Made by a program: the position numbers and the translations under genes. The notes beneath the pieces are model-generated. The model saw nothing but the letters and a program-made list of their open reading frames with translations. It did not search any database and was not told where the DNA came from. A DNA stretch of 64,000 bases from NCBI RefSeq assembly GCF_001426665.1, contig NZ_LMEY01000028.1, positions 248,001 to 312,000 of the forward strand, read 5' to 3'. Each line of letters starts with the position of its first letter. Within the stretch, counting starts at the first letter, position 1. Shown here one piece after another: positions 29,562 to 37,364 of this stretch. The stretch comes from Rhizobium sp. Root1334. GTDB lineage: Bacteria; Pseudomonadota; Alphaproteobacteria; Rhizobiales; Rhizobiaceae.

Positions 29562-30965
29562 ATGCGTTCCCCAGTTTACCTACCCGTGAACTTGTTTGCC
29601 TTTGCAGTGCTGAGCGCCGCCACCGGACCGGCGCATGCTGCGAACGGCTGCGCTGACGGCACTTTTTCGAGCGTCCATTCGCCGGATGGCAATGCGACCA
29701 GCGTCCTGTTCGATGATTTCTCCGCAACAGCGGGCGGCGGTTCCGGAACGTCGCGCGCAACAAGCACCTGCAACTTAAGCGTTCCTGTTACCAATCCGGG
29801 CGGATACACGGTCTATCAGGTCGATTATCGTGGTTTTGTCACCACACAGGACGGGCAGGCTGCCTCTATCGTGACGCAGCAGGACGGCAAGACCGTTCTG
29901 AACCACCAGATCACCGGCCCGCTCGACGATGATGTCTCCGTCGGCAATCGGGTCGGAGTGTCCGGCTCGGATACGCTGGAACTGGCGGTTATCGTCGGTG
30001 CAACGGGATCCTTGAATGTGACGGACCCCGAGGCCGGTCTTTTTCTCGATTCCATCGATTTCGCCCGGGTGGGTTTTACGACGGCACAGTCGGTAACGAA
30101 CTCGGCGGACCAACTGGCGCGCCAGAGGCAATCGATCGTCCTTGACCTGATGGACACCGCGCAAAATTTGCTTGGGCAATCGCAACGGTTTGACAGCGGC
30201 AATTACCTCAGCGCATTTGGGAGCTCCGACGCCGCCGCCGGTTTCAACGGACGCTGGAACGCCGGAAATGGCGTGAGCTTTCTCGGTGGCGCAGCGGTTG
30301 TAAACCCAAACAGGACCGGCGTTTCCATCGATACACTTGTTCTGTTGGCCGGTGCGGCGCGTTACACCACGGCGGAGGCGCAATGGCGTGCATTCGGCGA
30401 GGCCGGCGCCTGGGGCTCGCCCAAGGTATCGGCCAACCTGTCGCGCAGCTATTTGAACATGACCGACATGGTCTTTGCTGGTGGGACAGCGTCCGGGTCG
30501 CTGTTCAGTGCCTATGGACGTATCGGGGCAATCTATGCCCCCGACGATGCCAATGAAATCGCCTTTTCTGCCCGGTTCACCCGGTCCTGGCTGGATCTTG
30601 ATGGTTATCGTGAAGCGGGAACCGGCGCCAATGTCTTTGCGGCAACCGTGAAGGGCGGCCGCTCCGAGGCCGACACCGTGAGCGCCGAAATCGCCTGGAG
30701 CCACGATACCGGCGGGCAACTGGACTATACCGTTGCAGGTGCCATTGGCCGGACGTTTGCGGGCAGGAACGGCGCCAAAGCCTCGGTGGATTGGGTCGGC
30801 GATGTCACCGGCACGGCCGACGACCAGGACTTCGCAACACTGGGGGGCCGGGTCGGCTGGAAGATCGACGAAATCTGGAAGGTCGAGACATCCGTGTCTG
30901 CGACATTCCGCGAGCAGGACAAGCCCGACTGGAATATCGGCGGGCAGTTGAAGGCCTCGTTCTAA
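29562..30965 (+). CDS. Autotransporter with a DUF4360-like passenger domain
   Basis: A 467-residue protein with a signal peptide (cleavage likely after AHA, residue 26). Residues about 28-160 repeat the DUF4360 pattern of the upstream gene (GCADGTFSSVHSPDGNATS, CNLSVPVTNPGG, VDYRGF). A helical linker follows (about 165-205: TNSADQLARQRQSIVLDLMD). The remainder is a beta-strand-rich autotransporter barrel of about 260 residues ending in Phe (LKASF), the outer-membrane insertion signal. It should therefore display or deliver the passenger at the cell surface. The combination with a stand-alone paralogue upstream is unusual. Confidence 0.78.
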   Translation: MRSPVYLPVNLFAFAVLSAATGPAHAANGCADGTFSSVHSPDGNATSVLFDDFSATAGGGSGTSRATSTCNLSVPVTNPGGYTVYQVDYRGFVTTQDGQAASIVTQQDGKTVLNHQITGPLDDDVSVGNRVGVSGSDTLELAVIVGATGSLNVTDPEAGLFLDSIDFARVGFTTAQSVTNSADQLARQRQSIVLDLMDTAQNLLGQSQRFDSGNYLSAFGSSDAAAGFNGRWNAGNGVSFLGGAAVVNPNRTGVSIDTLVLLAGAARYTTAEAQWRAFGEAGAWGSPKVSANLSRSYLNMTDMVFAGGTASGSLFSAYGRIGAIYAPDDANEIAFSARFTRSWLDLDGYREAGTGANVFAATVKGGRSEADTVSAEIAWSHDTGGQLDYTVAGAIGRTFAGRNGAKASVDWVGDVTGTADDQDFATLGGRVGWKIDEIWKVETSVSATFREQDKPDWNIGGQLKASF

Positions 30966-30983
30966 CAATCAACTAAGAACAGC

Positions 30984-31019
30984 GTCCAACCGGAAGCTGT
31001 TCACCAGCACCGGTTGGAC
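30984..31019. terminator. Hairpin between convergent genes
   Basis: Perfect 10-bp arms GTCCAACCGG and CCGGTTGGAC with a 16-nt loop, 18 bp after the autotransporter stop and facing the minus-strand FAD gene. No U-tract; possible bidirectional terminator. Confidence 0.5.
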
Positions 31020-31122
31020 AGAATACGCGGGTGGGCGGCCGATCCCGGTCGTGCCGCCACCCGTTCAAAACGCGATCCATGCCATGGCGGCCGGATCAGA
31101 TCGCTGACGTCAAAGTTTCCAG

Positions 31123-32673
31123 CTACACTCCCAGATCCTTGAGCAGGACATTGGCAGTAATCGTTCCCATCGCCGAAATCCCGTTGCCGGGGTGACAATG
31201 CGGGCCTGTCATATAGAGACCCCTGATCGGGGACTTGTACTGGGAATAGCCTGGGAAGGGGCGGAAAGCCCCCCATTGCGCGAGCGTTCGCTCGCCGCCG
31301 GTCGGGCTGCCATTCACAAACGAGCGATTGTAGCGGAAGAGATCCTCGGGCGTATGGACGACAGAGTTGATGATATTGCCGCTGTCGAGGTTGGTGACAT
31401 GTTTGCGGACCTCGTTCAGCATCGTCTCGCCAAAGGCCTCCTTCACATCATCCCATTTCTTTCCCGATCGCAGCTTTGACGGCACGACCGTGTCGAGCGA
31501 CAGGGTATGTTTGCCGGCCGGTGCCCGGCTCGGGTCGCGAATGGTCCAGTTGACATAGACCAGGTTCGGCTCACTCGGCAGTTCCCCCAGTTCGATTTCG
31601 GCAAACTGATGCCTGATCTTGTCGACGCTGCCGAAGAAGCGATGAAAGGCGATGCCATCCAGGCTCTCTTCACGGAATTGCGGCCGTTCGTTGAGTGCCA
31701 GGTGAATGCGCGCAATGCCGTGGTCTGAATAGCTGAAATGCCTGACCGCGGTTCTGAAGTTCTCGGTCAGATGCTCTTCGTCGATCAGGCGCAGGAATGT
31801 CTGGGTTGGATCAAGGGCCGTGACGACGCCATGCTTGGCGATATAATCGTTGCCATCAGCCGTGCGCACGCCTTTGCATCTGCCGTCCGAGATGATGAAC
31901 TTTGCAATGTCTGCGCCGGTGACGATCATGCCGCCGCGGGATTCAATCAGCCGGCACATCGACAGAGGCAGTTGCTGGCTTCCACCTTCCGGAATGGCTT
32001 GCCCGTAATGATGAACCGATGGCACCATGACGTAGAATCCAGCCCCCATTCCTTCCTGATCCGGGCGAGTGTGAGGCGCAAGCGACCATCCGAGGATCAG
32101 CGCGCGGATCGCATCATTCTCGAACTTCTCTTCGACAAAAGCCCTGGCACTGAGATTGAATTCTCTCAATCGGCGAAGCCCTTCCGGGCTGCGTTCCATT
32201 GCGGCGGGCTGCAGGCTCGGGAGGTTTGGCGGTGAAAAGACTCCCCGGATGAACCCGTCCCGGATCTCGGCGAAGTCGTCGACGATCTTGCGGTAGGTGG
32301 CAGCATCCGCCCTGCTATACTGCGCGATGCTGTCGCAGGTCCTCTCAACATCCTTGTAGACCACAACGCCCGGCCCATCGGCAAACGGATGGCCGGTTAT
32401 CTTGTCTTCACCCCAGAGATACTTCAGGCCGAACTTTTCCAGTTCAGGCCGCAGGTGCTGGTTGAAATCGGGGTTCATGTGGATGAAAATATGAGAAGAA
32501 CTGAAGAGATCATGTTTGAACCCCGGCGCGACGATCTCCTGCGTTACGGCTCCACCTCCCACCCACTCGTTCTTTTCAAGCACAAGTACCTTGAGGCCTT
32601 TCACGGCAAGCATGCTGGCGCAGGCGAGACCGTTGTGGCTACCGCCGGCAATAATTACATCGAAATCACTCAT
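31123..32673 (-). CDS. FAD-dependent oxidoreductase (phytoene desaturase/amine oxidase-like)
   Basis: A 516-residue flavoprotein. The N-terminal dinucleotide motif is VIIAGGSHNGLACASML, followed by VLEKNEWVGGGA. The C-terminal FAD motif is YMTGPHCHPGNGISAMG. The overall length and the PGNGISAM block place it with CrtI/phytoene-desaturase-like oxidoreductases used on many non-carotenoid substrates. It is divergent from the dioxygenase operon at 32871, with a shared 19-bp motif between them (32734-32752). No carotenoid genes are nearby, so a small catabolic substrate is more likely. Confidence 0.8.
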   Translation of the reverse strand: MSDFDVIIAGGSHNGLACASMLAVKGLKVLVLEKNEWVGGGAVTQEIVAPGFKHDLFSSSHIFIHMNPDFNQHLRPELEKFGLKYLWGEDKITGHPFADGPGVVVYKDVERTCDSIAQYSRADAATYRKIVDDFAEIRDGFIRGVFSPPNLPSLQPAAMERSPEGLRRLREFNLSARAFVEEKFENDAIRALILGWSLAPHTRPDQEGMGAGFYVMVPSVHHYGQAIPEGGSQQLPLSMCRLIESRGGMIVTGADIAKFIISDGRCKGVRTADGNDYIAKHGVVTALDPTQTFLRLIDEEHLTENFRTAVRHFSYSDHGIARIHLALNERPQFREESLDGIAFHRFFGSVDKIRHQFAEIELGELPSEPNLVYVNWTIRDPSRAPAGKHTLSLDTVVPSKLRSGKKWDDVKEAFGETMLNEVRKHVTNLDSGNIINSVVHTPEDLFRYNRSFVNGSPTGGERTLAQWGAFRPFPGYSQYKSPIRGLYMTGPHCHPGNGISAMGTITANVLLKDLGV

Positions 32674-32733
32674 CGCACGCTCCGTGTCCGGTTGTCTTCA
32701 CCGCACAAACAGCAACGCAGAAAAACAAGTCGC

Positions 32734-32752
32734 TAGTCTCATTTTCGACAAG
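32734..32752 (-). promoter_or_regulatory. Shared 19-bp motif, copy 1
   Basis: On the minus strand CTTGTCGAAAATGAGACTA. It matches the copy at 46967 at 14 of 19 positions, including CTTGTC and GAGACTA. It lies between the divergent FAD oxidoreductase and dioxygenase genes. Candidate site for a cluster regulator. Confidence 0.4.
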
Positions 32753-32870
32753 TGCCCGGATTTTCGTTGGCCTAATTTCATCGGGCTACCGGTGGAACAT
32801 CAGTGCCATCATTCGTGAAATATCATGTAACTTTTTTGTGCATTTAACGCCTCGATGGCAGGAGATAAGA

Positions 32871-33812
32871 ATGACGCGCGTCAAGCTGAAACACCTGGCT
32901 TATGTGACTTATGCGGTTGACGATCTGAACAAGCTTGAAAGTTTCCTGACAGACTTTGGCCTCCAAACCAGCCACAAGACGAATGATGTCCTCTACATGC
33001 GGGGCGCCGGTACTGATCCCTACCTCTATGTTGCAGAGAAAAGAGCGAAACCTGAATATATCTCGCTTGCATTCCAAGTTCAGACCCGGGGCGATCTTGA
33101 AGTTGCCTCGGCAATCGCCGGCGCTTCCAAGATTGAAAAATTGAACGCACCGGGCGGCGGCGAGCGTGTCCGGCTGGTCAGCCCCGGCAAGCAGGTCATT
33201 GACCTTGTCCACGGCATTGCTCCCGTAGCGGCATTGCAGACCCGCCAGACATTTCCGTTGAACATTTCCGATACTCAACCGCGCAAGAACCGCCCCGTGC
33301 GCCAGCGAGCAGAGGCGACACCGGTCCTCCGCCTTGGCCATTGCGCCCTGTGGGTCGAGGATGGAGCCGCGGAAACGGCCTGGTTCCTCAAGCATCTCGA
33401 AATGGCCGCATCCGACTATATCTGCATACCGGGAGACCCTGAGCCGAAAGTGGTCGGCGCATTTCTCCGCATGGATCATGGGGCAGACTTCGTCGAGCAT
33501 CACTGCATCCTGGTCAATGAATCGATCAATGCCGGCTGCCATCACGCCTCCTTCGAGGTGCTCGATATGGACGCCGTCTTCGCTGCCCACGAATTTCTGC
33601 GCACACGCGACTGGTCGCTCGACGCCGGCGTCGGACGCCACTACCTCGGCAGCCTGATCTATGACTACTGGACCGACCCCTTCGGCAACCGCATCGAGCA
33701 TTATACCGATTCCGACATCATCAATGATGAGTATCAGCCGACACGTTTCGTCGGCGGAGCGGAAGAAACGACCCAGTGGGGCATGGCCCCTCCACCACAG
33801 TTCTTTGCCTGA
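32871..33812 (+). CDS. Extradiol-type (VOC) ring-cleavage dioxygenase
   Basis: A 313-residue two-domain vicinal-oxygen-chelate protein. The N-terminal domain begins KLKHLAYVTYAVDDL. The C-terminal domain carries the likely iron triad: His in LGHCALWV, His in GCHHASFEV and Glu in NRIEHYTD, plus the conserved GRH and Tyr of type I extradiol enzymes. It probably cleaves a dihydroxylated aromatic or heteroaromatic ring next to the hydroxyls. ATG 32871 follows AGGAGA. It is first in an operon with a cupin, RidA, RraA and a LuxR regulator. Exact ring substrate unknown. Confidence 0.82.
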   Translation: MTRVKLKHLAYVTYAVDDLNKLESFLTDFGLQTSHKTNDVLYMRGAGTDPYLYVAEKRAKPEYISLAFQVQTRGDLEVASAIAGASKIEKLNAPGGGERVRLVSPGKQVIDLVHGIAPVAALQTRQTFPLNISDTQPRKNRPVRQRAEATPVLRLGHCALWVEDGAAETAWFLKHLEMAASDYICIPGDPEPKVVGAFLRMDHGADFVEHHCILVNESINAGCHHASFEVLDMDAVFAAHEFLRTRDWSLDAGVGRHYLGSLIYDYWTDPFGNRIEHYTDSDIINDEYQPTRFVGGAEETTQWGMAPPPQFFA

Positions 33813-33878
33813 CAGCGCAACCGCTTATCACGAGCAGCGGCGCTGCCGCTGCTCCATCAAACAGCTGAGGACGCAAAC

Positions 33879-34295
33879 ATGACTCTCGAAGTTTTGCTAC
33901 AAGCCGCCAAGATCGATGAAGCCAAATGGCTGGATTTCCCGGACTACGGTTTTCGCCAGTATTTTCTCTACAAGAACGAAAGCACCGGCGCATCCATTGC
34001 CCTTTTGGAATTCAATGAAGGCGGCGGGGTGCCGATCAAGCATTCTCACGCCTCCAACCAGTTCATGTATTGTCTGGAGGGGGAGTACGCCTACACGAGC
34101 AGCGATCTGACGCTACGCCCGGGCGATTTCTACATGAACCCCAAGGATCACCCGCACGGCCCGACCATAGCCCGCAAGAAGTCTGTTCTGCTCGAGGTCT
34201 ATGACGGCCCGCATTACTACGAGAAGCCGGTATTTCACCGCGATGATACCATTCAGGGTTTTCTCGCAAAAGTTTCCGAAAACGGCACCGTCTGA
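33879..34295 (+). CDS. Cupin-domain protein
   Basis: A 138-residue single-domain cupin. Motif 1 is visible in GGGVPIKHSHASNQFMYCLEGEY (two His and a downstream Glu), and motif 2 in LRPGDFYMNPKDHPHGP. The metal ligands appear intact. Such small cupins serve as dioxygenases, isomerases or accessory binding proteins. It lies 66 bp after the extradiol dioxygenase gene on the same strand. ATG 33879 has GCTGAGG upstream. A role in the same degradation pathway is likely. Confidence 0.8.
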   Translation: MTLEVLLQAAKIDEAKWLDFPDYGFRQYFLYKNESTGASIALLEFNEGGGVPIKHSHASNQFMYCLEGEYAYTSSDLTLRPGDFYMNPKDHPHGPTIARKKSVLLEVYDGPHYYEKPVFHRDDTIQGFLAKVSENGTV

Positions 34296-34332
34296 CCAAC
34301 CACCCAAGATACGCGTTTAATGAGGGTACCCC

Positions 34333-34749
34333 ATGAATTTCCGTCGCGTGACATCTCCGCTGGCACCGGAACCGGCCGCCGATCTCTGGTCCAACTGCCT
34401 GGTCGCCAACAATGTTGTCTATATTTCAGGAATGACCGCCCGCTCGCTGACCGATCCCGAAGCGGTCAGCGGTGACAACGAGTACGAACAGACGAAAGCC
34501 GTACTTTCAAAAATCAAGGGACTTATCGAAGCCGCAGGCGGGCAGATGGCCGACATCGTCAAGTTGACGATATTTGTCACGCGGATCGATCAGCGCGCCC
34601 ATGTCTGGCGGGCGCGAAAGGAGTTTTTCAGCGGCAACTTCCCGGCCTGTTCACTCGTCGAAGTGAGTTCGCTCGCCAAGCCTGAAATCCTGATCGAAAT
34701 AGAGGCCATCGGCCACCTGCAAGAGGTTGAGGCACATGTCGCGCCTTGA
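34333..34749 (+). CDS. RidA-family (YjgF) protein
   Basis: A 138-residue member of the RidA/YjgF/UK114 family, with blocks VVYISGMT, AAGGQMADIVKLTIFVTRIDQ and the C-terminal EIEAIG. Members hydrolyse enamine/imine intermediates; related proteins deaminate 2-aminomuconate in aminophenol pathways. The usual catalytic Arg of RidA is replaced in this region by W-RARKEFF-G-FPACSLVEVS, so activity is uncertain. The gene overlaps the next one by 14 bp. It fits a pathway with a nitrogen-bearing ring-cleavage product. Confidence 0.83.
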   Translation: MNFRRVTSPLAPEPAADLWSNCLVANNVVYISGMTARSLTDPEAVSGDNEYEQTKAVLSKIKGLIEAAGGQMADIVKLTIFVTRIDQRAHVWRARKEFFSGNFPACSLVEVSSLAKPEILIEIEAIGHLQEVEAHVAP

Positions 34750-35455
34750 CGAAGAGAGCCGCCGAAGGCTTGGGCAGGTCAGCGTCGCCACACTGGCGAC
34801 CTGTCTCTTTCAATACGGGCTCCGCAACTGCGTCATGCAGGATGTACGGCCGCTCAACCCCAATGTGACACGTGTGGTCGGGGAAGCTTATACGCTCAGA
34901 TTTATCCCCTCGCGGGAGGATCTGGACAGCATGGCCAACTATTCCCGCCCGGACTTTCTCCACCGCAGGGCGATAGAGGAATGTCCGGCGGGGAGCGTGC
35001 TGGTCATCGACAGCGGGCGTCGAGCCGAGGCCGGTTCTGCCGGTGACATCATGGTCACGCGGTTAAAAGCGCGCGGTGTTGCCGGTGTCGTCACCGACGG
35101 CGGATTTCGCGACACGCCCGATATCAGGCAGCTGGATTATCCCGCCTTTCACCAGGCACCCGCGGCGCGGTCAACACCGATCTGCCTCTCGCCGGTAGAC
35201 GTCCAGCAACCGATCGGGTGTGGCGGGGTCGCCGTCTATCCGGGTGACATTATCGTCGGCGACGCTGACGGCATCATCGTTATACCAGCCCACCTTGCCA
35301 GCGAAGTTGCAGAAAAAGCCATTGGAATGACGCGATACGAGACGTTCGCGACTGAGCAGGTTGTCAAAGGGCGTAGTATTCTCGGCCTTTATCCTGCAAC
35401 CGCCGAATCGCGCGAGGAATATATCCTCTGGGAACAGCACGGGGAAAGAGGATAG
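34736..35455 (+). CDS. RraA-family protein (HMG/oxaloacetate aldolase-like)
   Basis: A 239-residue protein of the RraA-like family. The family contains 4-hydroxy-4-methyl-2-oxoglutarate aldolases and oxaloacetate decarboxylases that finish aromatic degradation to pyruvate. Conserved features are AGSAGDIMVTRLKARGVAGVVTDGGFRD (about 100-127) with the catalytic Arg/Asp pair, and YPGDIIVGDADGIIVIPA. ATG 34736 overlaps the RidA gene and has AAGAGG upstream. In this operon it would split the final 4-hydroxy-2-oxoacid. This is inference from family and order. Confidence 0.85.
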   Translation: MSRLDEESRRRLGQVSVATLATCLFQYGLRNCVMQDVRPLNPNVTRVVGEAYTLRFIPSREDLDSMANYSRPDFLHRRAIEECPAGSVLVIDSGRRAEAGSAGDIMVTRLKARGVAGVVTDGGFRDTPDIRQLDYPAFHQAPAARSTPICLSPVDVQQPIGCGGVAVYPGDIIVGDADGIIVIPAHLASEVAEKAIGMTRYETFATEQVVKGRSILGLYPATAESREEYILWEQHGERG

Positions 35456-35457
35456 AA

Positions 35458-36594
35458 ATGTTCGCTGCTCGTCGCCACAGCTATGCTAGAGCAGATGTGT
35501 CAGTCCCCTGCAACGCCGCCGAGCATCGGCTCCAGATCGAGATGGGCATGTACGAAGAACTCCAGGGGCCACTTGAGGCCGTTGCAACAGCCGATTTCTA
35601 CCGCCAGCTGATCGATTTTGCCAAAAGCAAGGTACCGGTGGACGTCGAATGGGTGGTCCGCTATTCGCCTTTTGCGCCACCCGCTCTTCTTCACTGTGCC
35701 AAGCGCGTGGAGATCCGGACCCTTGTGGATCTGGACATGGTCAACAAGCTCTATGACGGCGGCTTCTATAAAATGGACCCGTGGTTTCGGTACTGGACCA
35801 GCTATCGGGCCCCCGGCGTAGTGACGGCAGAAAACCTTCCCAGTCATCAGGCCAAGGACGATTTCTATTCCGCCCTAAAGCCATTTCTCGGGGATATGGA
35901 CGTGATCGCAATGTTTCTGCCAGCCTATGGTGGAAACAGCATCACGATGTTTCTGGAGCGCGAGGAGCGCTTCAATCATGAGGAAAGTGTCCGGTTGCAG
36001 GAGATCTATCCGATCATCCGGTCGCTTCATGAGGTCCACATCAAGTCACTGATGACACAGGCCTGGCTGGGAGCCCCGGCAGCGAAGGATTCGTTGCTGC
36101 AATTGCCTGCTGCGGTGCAGATCCTGGATATGCACCACCGAACCCTCTACGAATCCGAGCAATGGCGTGCTGCCAAGCGGCAGTTTCCCAGCTTTGCCCG
36201 AGCCGCCGAAACCGTGCGTGCAACAGGCGAGCGGCGATCGACCAAAATGGATTTTGGAACATTTCACGTCGATTGCATGGATTTTCCCGATCTTTGGGGC
36301 CGGAATCTCAAGGTCATCACATTCGAGCATAGCCAGAGTGTCGCGACCCCACTGGACATCGAAAAGGCGATCAGCGAGTTTGAGCCTGTCGTCTGGACGC
36401 CACGGGAACGGGAGATGGTACGCCTTATTCTGTGGGGCAATTCTAACGAAAAAATCTCCGAAGTTCTGGATATCGGCGTCGGCACCATTCGCAATCATCG
36501 CAAGCGGATCTACGACAAACTCTATATCTCCGCAGAGCGGGAACTGTTTGCGATGTTTCTGAACTCTCTCATCGGGGAGGCCCGAGTGGCCTGA
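35458..36594 (+). CDS. LuxR-family transcriptional regulator
   Basis: A 378-residue protein with a C-terminal LuxR helix-turn-helix at about 310-370 (WTPREREMVRLILWGNSNEKISEVL, GVGTIRNHRKRIYDKLY). The N-terminal 300 residues form an unrecognised sensor region without an obvious autoinducer-domain signature. It starts 3 bp after the RraA stop, so it is co-expressed with the catabolic genes. It is a good candidate for binding the 19-bp motifs at 32734, 36704, 46967 and 49903. The ligand is probably a pathway intermediate; inferred. Confidence 0.85.
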   Translation: MFAARRHSYARADVSVPCNAAEHRLQIEMGMYEELQGPLEAVATADFYRQLIDFAKSKVPVDVEWVVRYSPFAPPALLHCAKRVEIRTLVDLDMVNKLYDGGFYKMDPWFRYWTSYRAPGVVTAENLPSHQAKDDFYSALKPFLGDMDVIAMFLPAYGGNSITMFLEREERFNHEESVRLQEIYPIIRSLHEVHIKSLMTQAWLGAPAAKDSLLQLPAAVQILDMHHRTLYESEQWRAAKRQFPSFARAAETVRATGERRSTKMDFGTFHVDCMDFPDLWGRNLKVITFEHSQSVATPLDIEKAISEFEPVVWTPREREMVRLILWGNSNEKISEVLDIGVGTIRNHRKRIYDKLYISAERELFAMFLNSLIGEARVA

Positions 36595-36703
36595 AACACG
36601 AGGCGGGTCAGACGGCGGCTACATCTTCTCTGCAGTCCCTTGCTGTAGCCCTTCCTGCTTCTCTTAAAATGCGCAGAACTGTTGCTCCAGGAAAATACGC
36701 CAT

Positions 36704-36722
36704 TAGTGAAATTTGGGACAAG
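36704..36722 (-). promoter_or_regulatory. Shared 19-bp motif, copy 2
   Basis: On the minus strand CTTGTCCCAAATTTCACTA, matching the copy at 46967 at 13 of 19 positions (CTTGTCCCA and ACTA). It lies about 110 bp after the LuxR gene in the control region of the ABC transporter. Confidence 0.4.
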
Positions 36723-37128
36723 CATTCTGCCATCTTCATTGCATGATGACGATCAGCTCCAACTAAAGAGAGCATGACGGATAAAAAACGAGGGTGAACC
36801 AATGATTTCCAGAATGCTGCCTTGCGTGCCGCCTGGGATTGTCACGATCGAAATTTTCGTGACTAAGCAGACCTGAAAAACTTGATGCTATTTGTTTTCC
36901 AGCTTGACGTCGCGTCATCAAAACCGCGATCAAGGTATAATTTCGACATACCATAGATATCACCACACATATCTGCGCCGAAATTTAGTATATCATCATC
37001 AGTAGGCGGCGTAACCGATTTTCAATGGATGATACATCCTTTGGAGATTGTGGCAATGTCGATCGATTTTCCATACTTTAACTCAGATAAAACTTACAAA
37101 TATATATCTATATTTACAGAAACACACG

Positions 37129-37156
37129 TTGACAGGGATGCACAAAAAGATAGCTT
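37129..37156 (+). promoter_or_regulatory. Possible promoter of the sugar ABC operon
   Basis: A consensus -35 TTGACA (37129-37134) is followed after 16 bp by a weak -10, TAGCTT (37151-37156), in AT-rich sequence about 77 bp before the first ribosome site. Moderate support only. Confidence 0.3.
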
Positions 37157-37232
37157 GAAATATCAAAAGAACAAATAAGTGTCGCCGCTGCAACGCAGCA
37201 AGTGATGCGGCGGCAACGGGGGGAGGACTACA

Positions 37233-37364
37233 TTGAATCAAACAGCGCGAAAATCTTCTGTCTATAAAGCCAGACTTTTCCGGTTTTCCAGGCTGCATGG
37301 CCAGTGTTCGTTGACCGTTGTACACGCCGCAGCGAGCGACTGTACCCGGGCGAACTGCCCATGA
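37233..37364 (+). CDS. Possible 43-residue leader ORF coupled to the ABC ATPase gene
   Basis: TTG 37233 lies 7 bp after a very strong GGGGGGAGGA ribosome site (37218-37227) and opens a 43-codon frame. Its TGA overlaps the ATG of the ATPase gene (ATGA at 37361). The ATPase has only a poor ribosome site of its own, so translation through this leader would explain its expression. The product is basic and unrecognised. Confidence 0.4.
   Translation: MNQTARKSSVYKARLFRFSRLHGQCSLTVVHAAASDCTRANCP

Larger units (their letters stand above)
36595..37232. other. AT-rich intergenic region before the sugar ABC operon
   Basis: About 640 bp, visibly richer in A/T than its surroundings, especially 36890-37180. 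No supported gene. It contains a hairpin with arms GTCACGA/TCGTGAC (36841-36863), a TGACG-TCG-CGTCA palindrome (36905-36917), motif copy 2, a possible promoter at 37129 and a CGCCGC/GCGGCG hairpin (37183-37212). It is probably a complex control region for the transporter operon. Confidence 0.5.

Noticed and set aside
31123-32673. Carotenoid biosynthesis gene
   Set aside because: The protein has the phytoene-desaturase fold, but no crt genes are present and its neighbours are catabolic; the broader oxidoreductase label is safer.
37083-37325. An 80-codon minus-strand frame with a hydrophobic C-terminal part
   Set aside because: It lies in the AT-rich control region and overlaps the leader and promoter elements; there is no ribosome site, and the hydrophobic tail reflects AT-rich codons.
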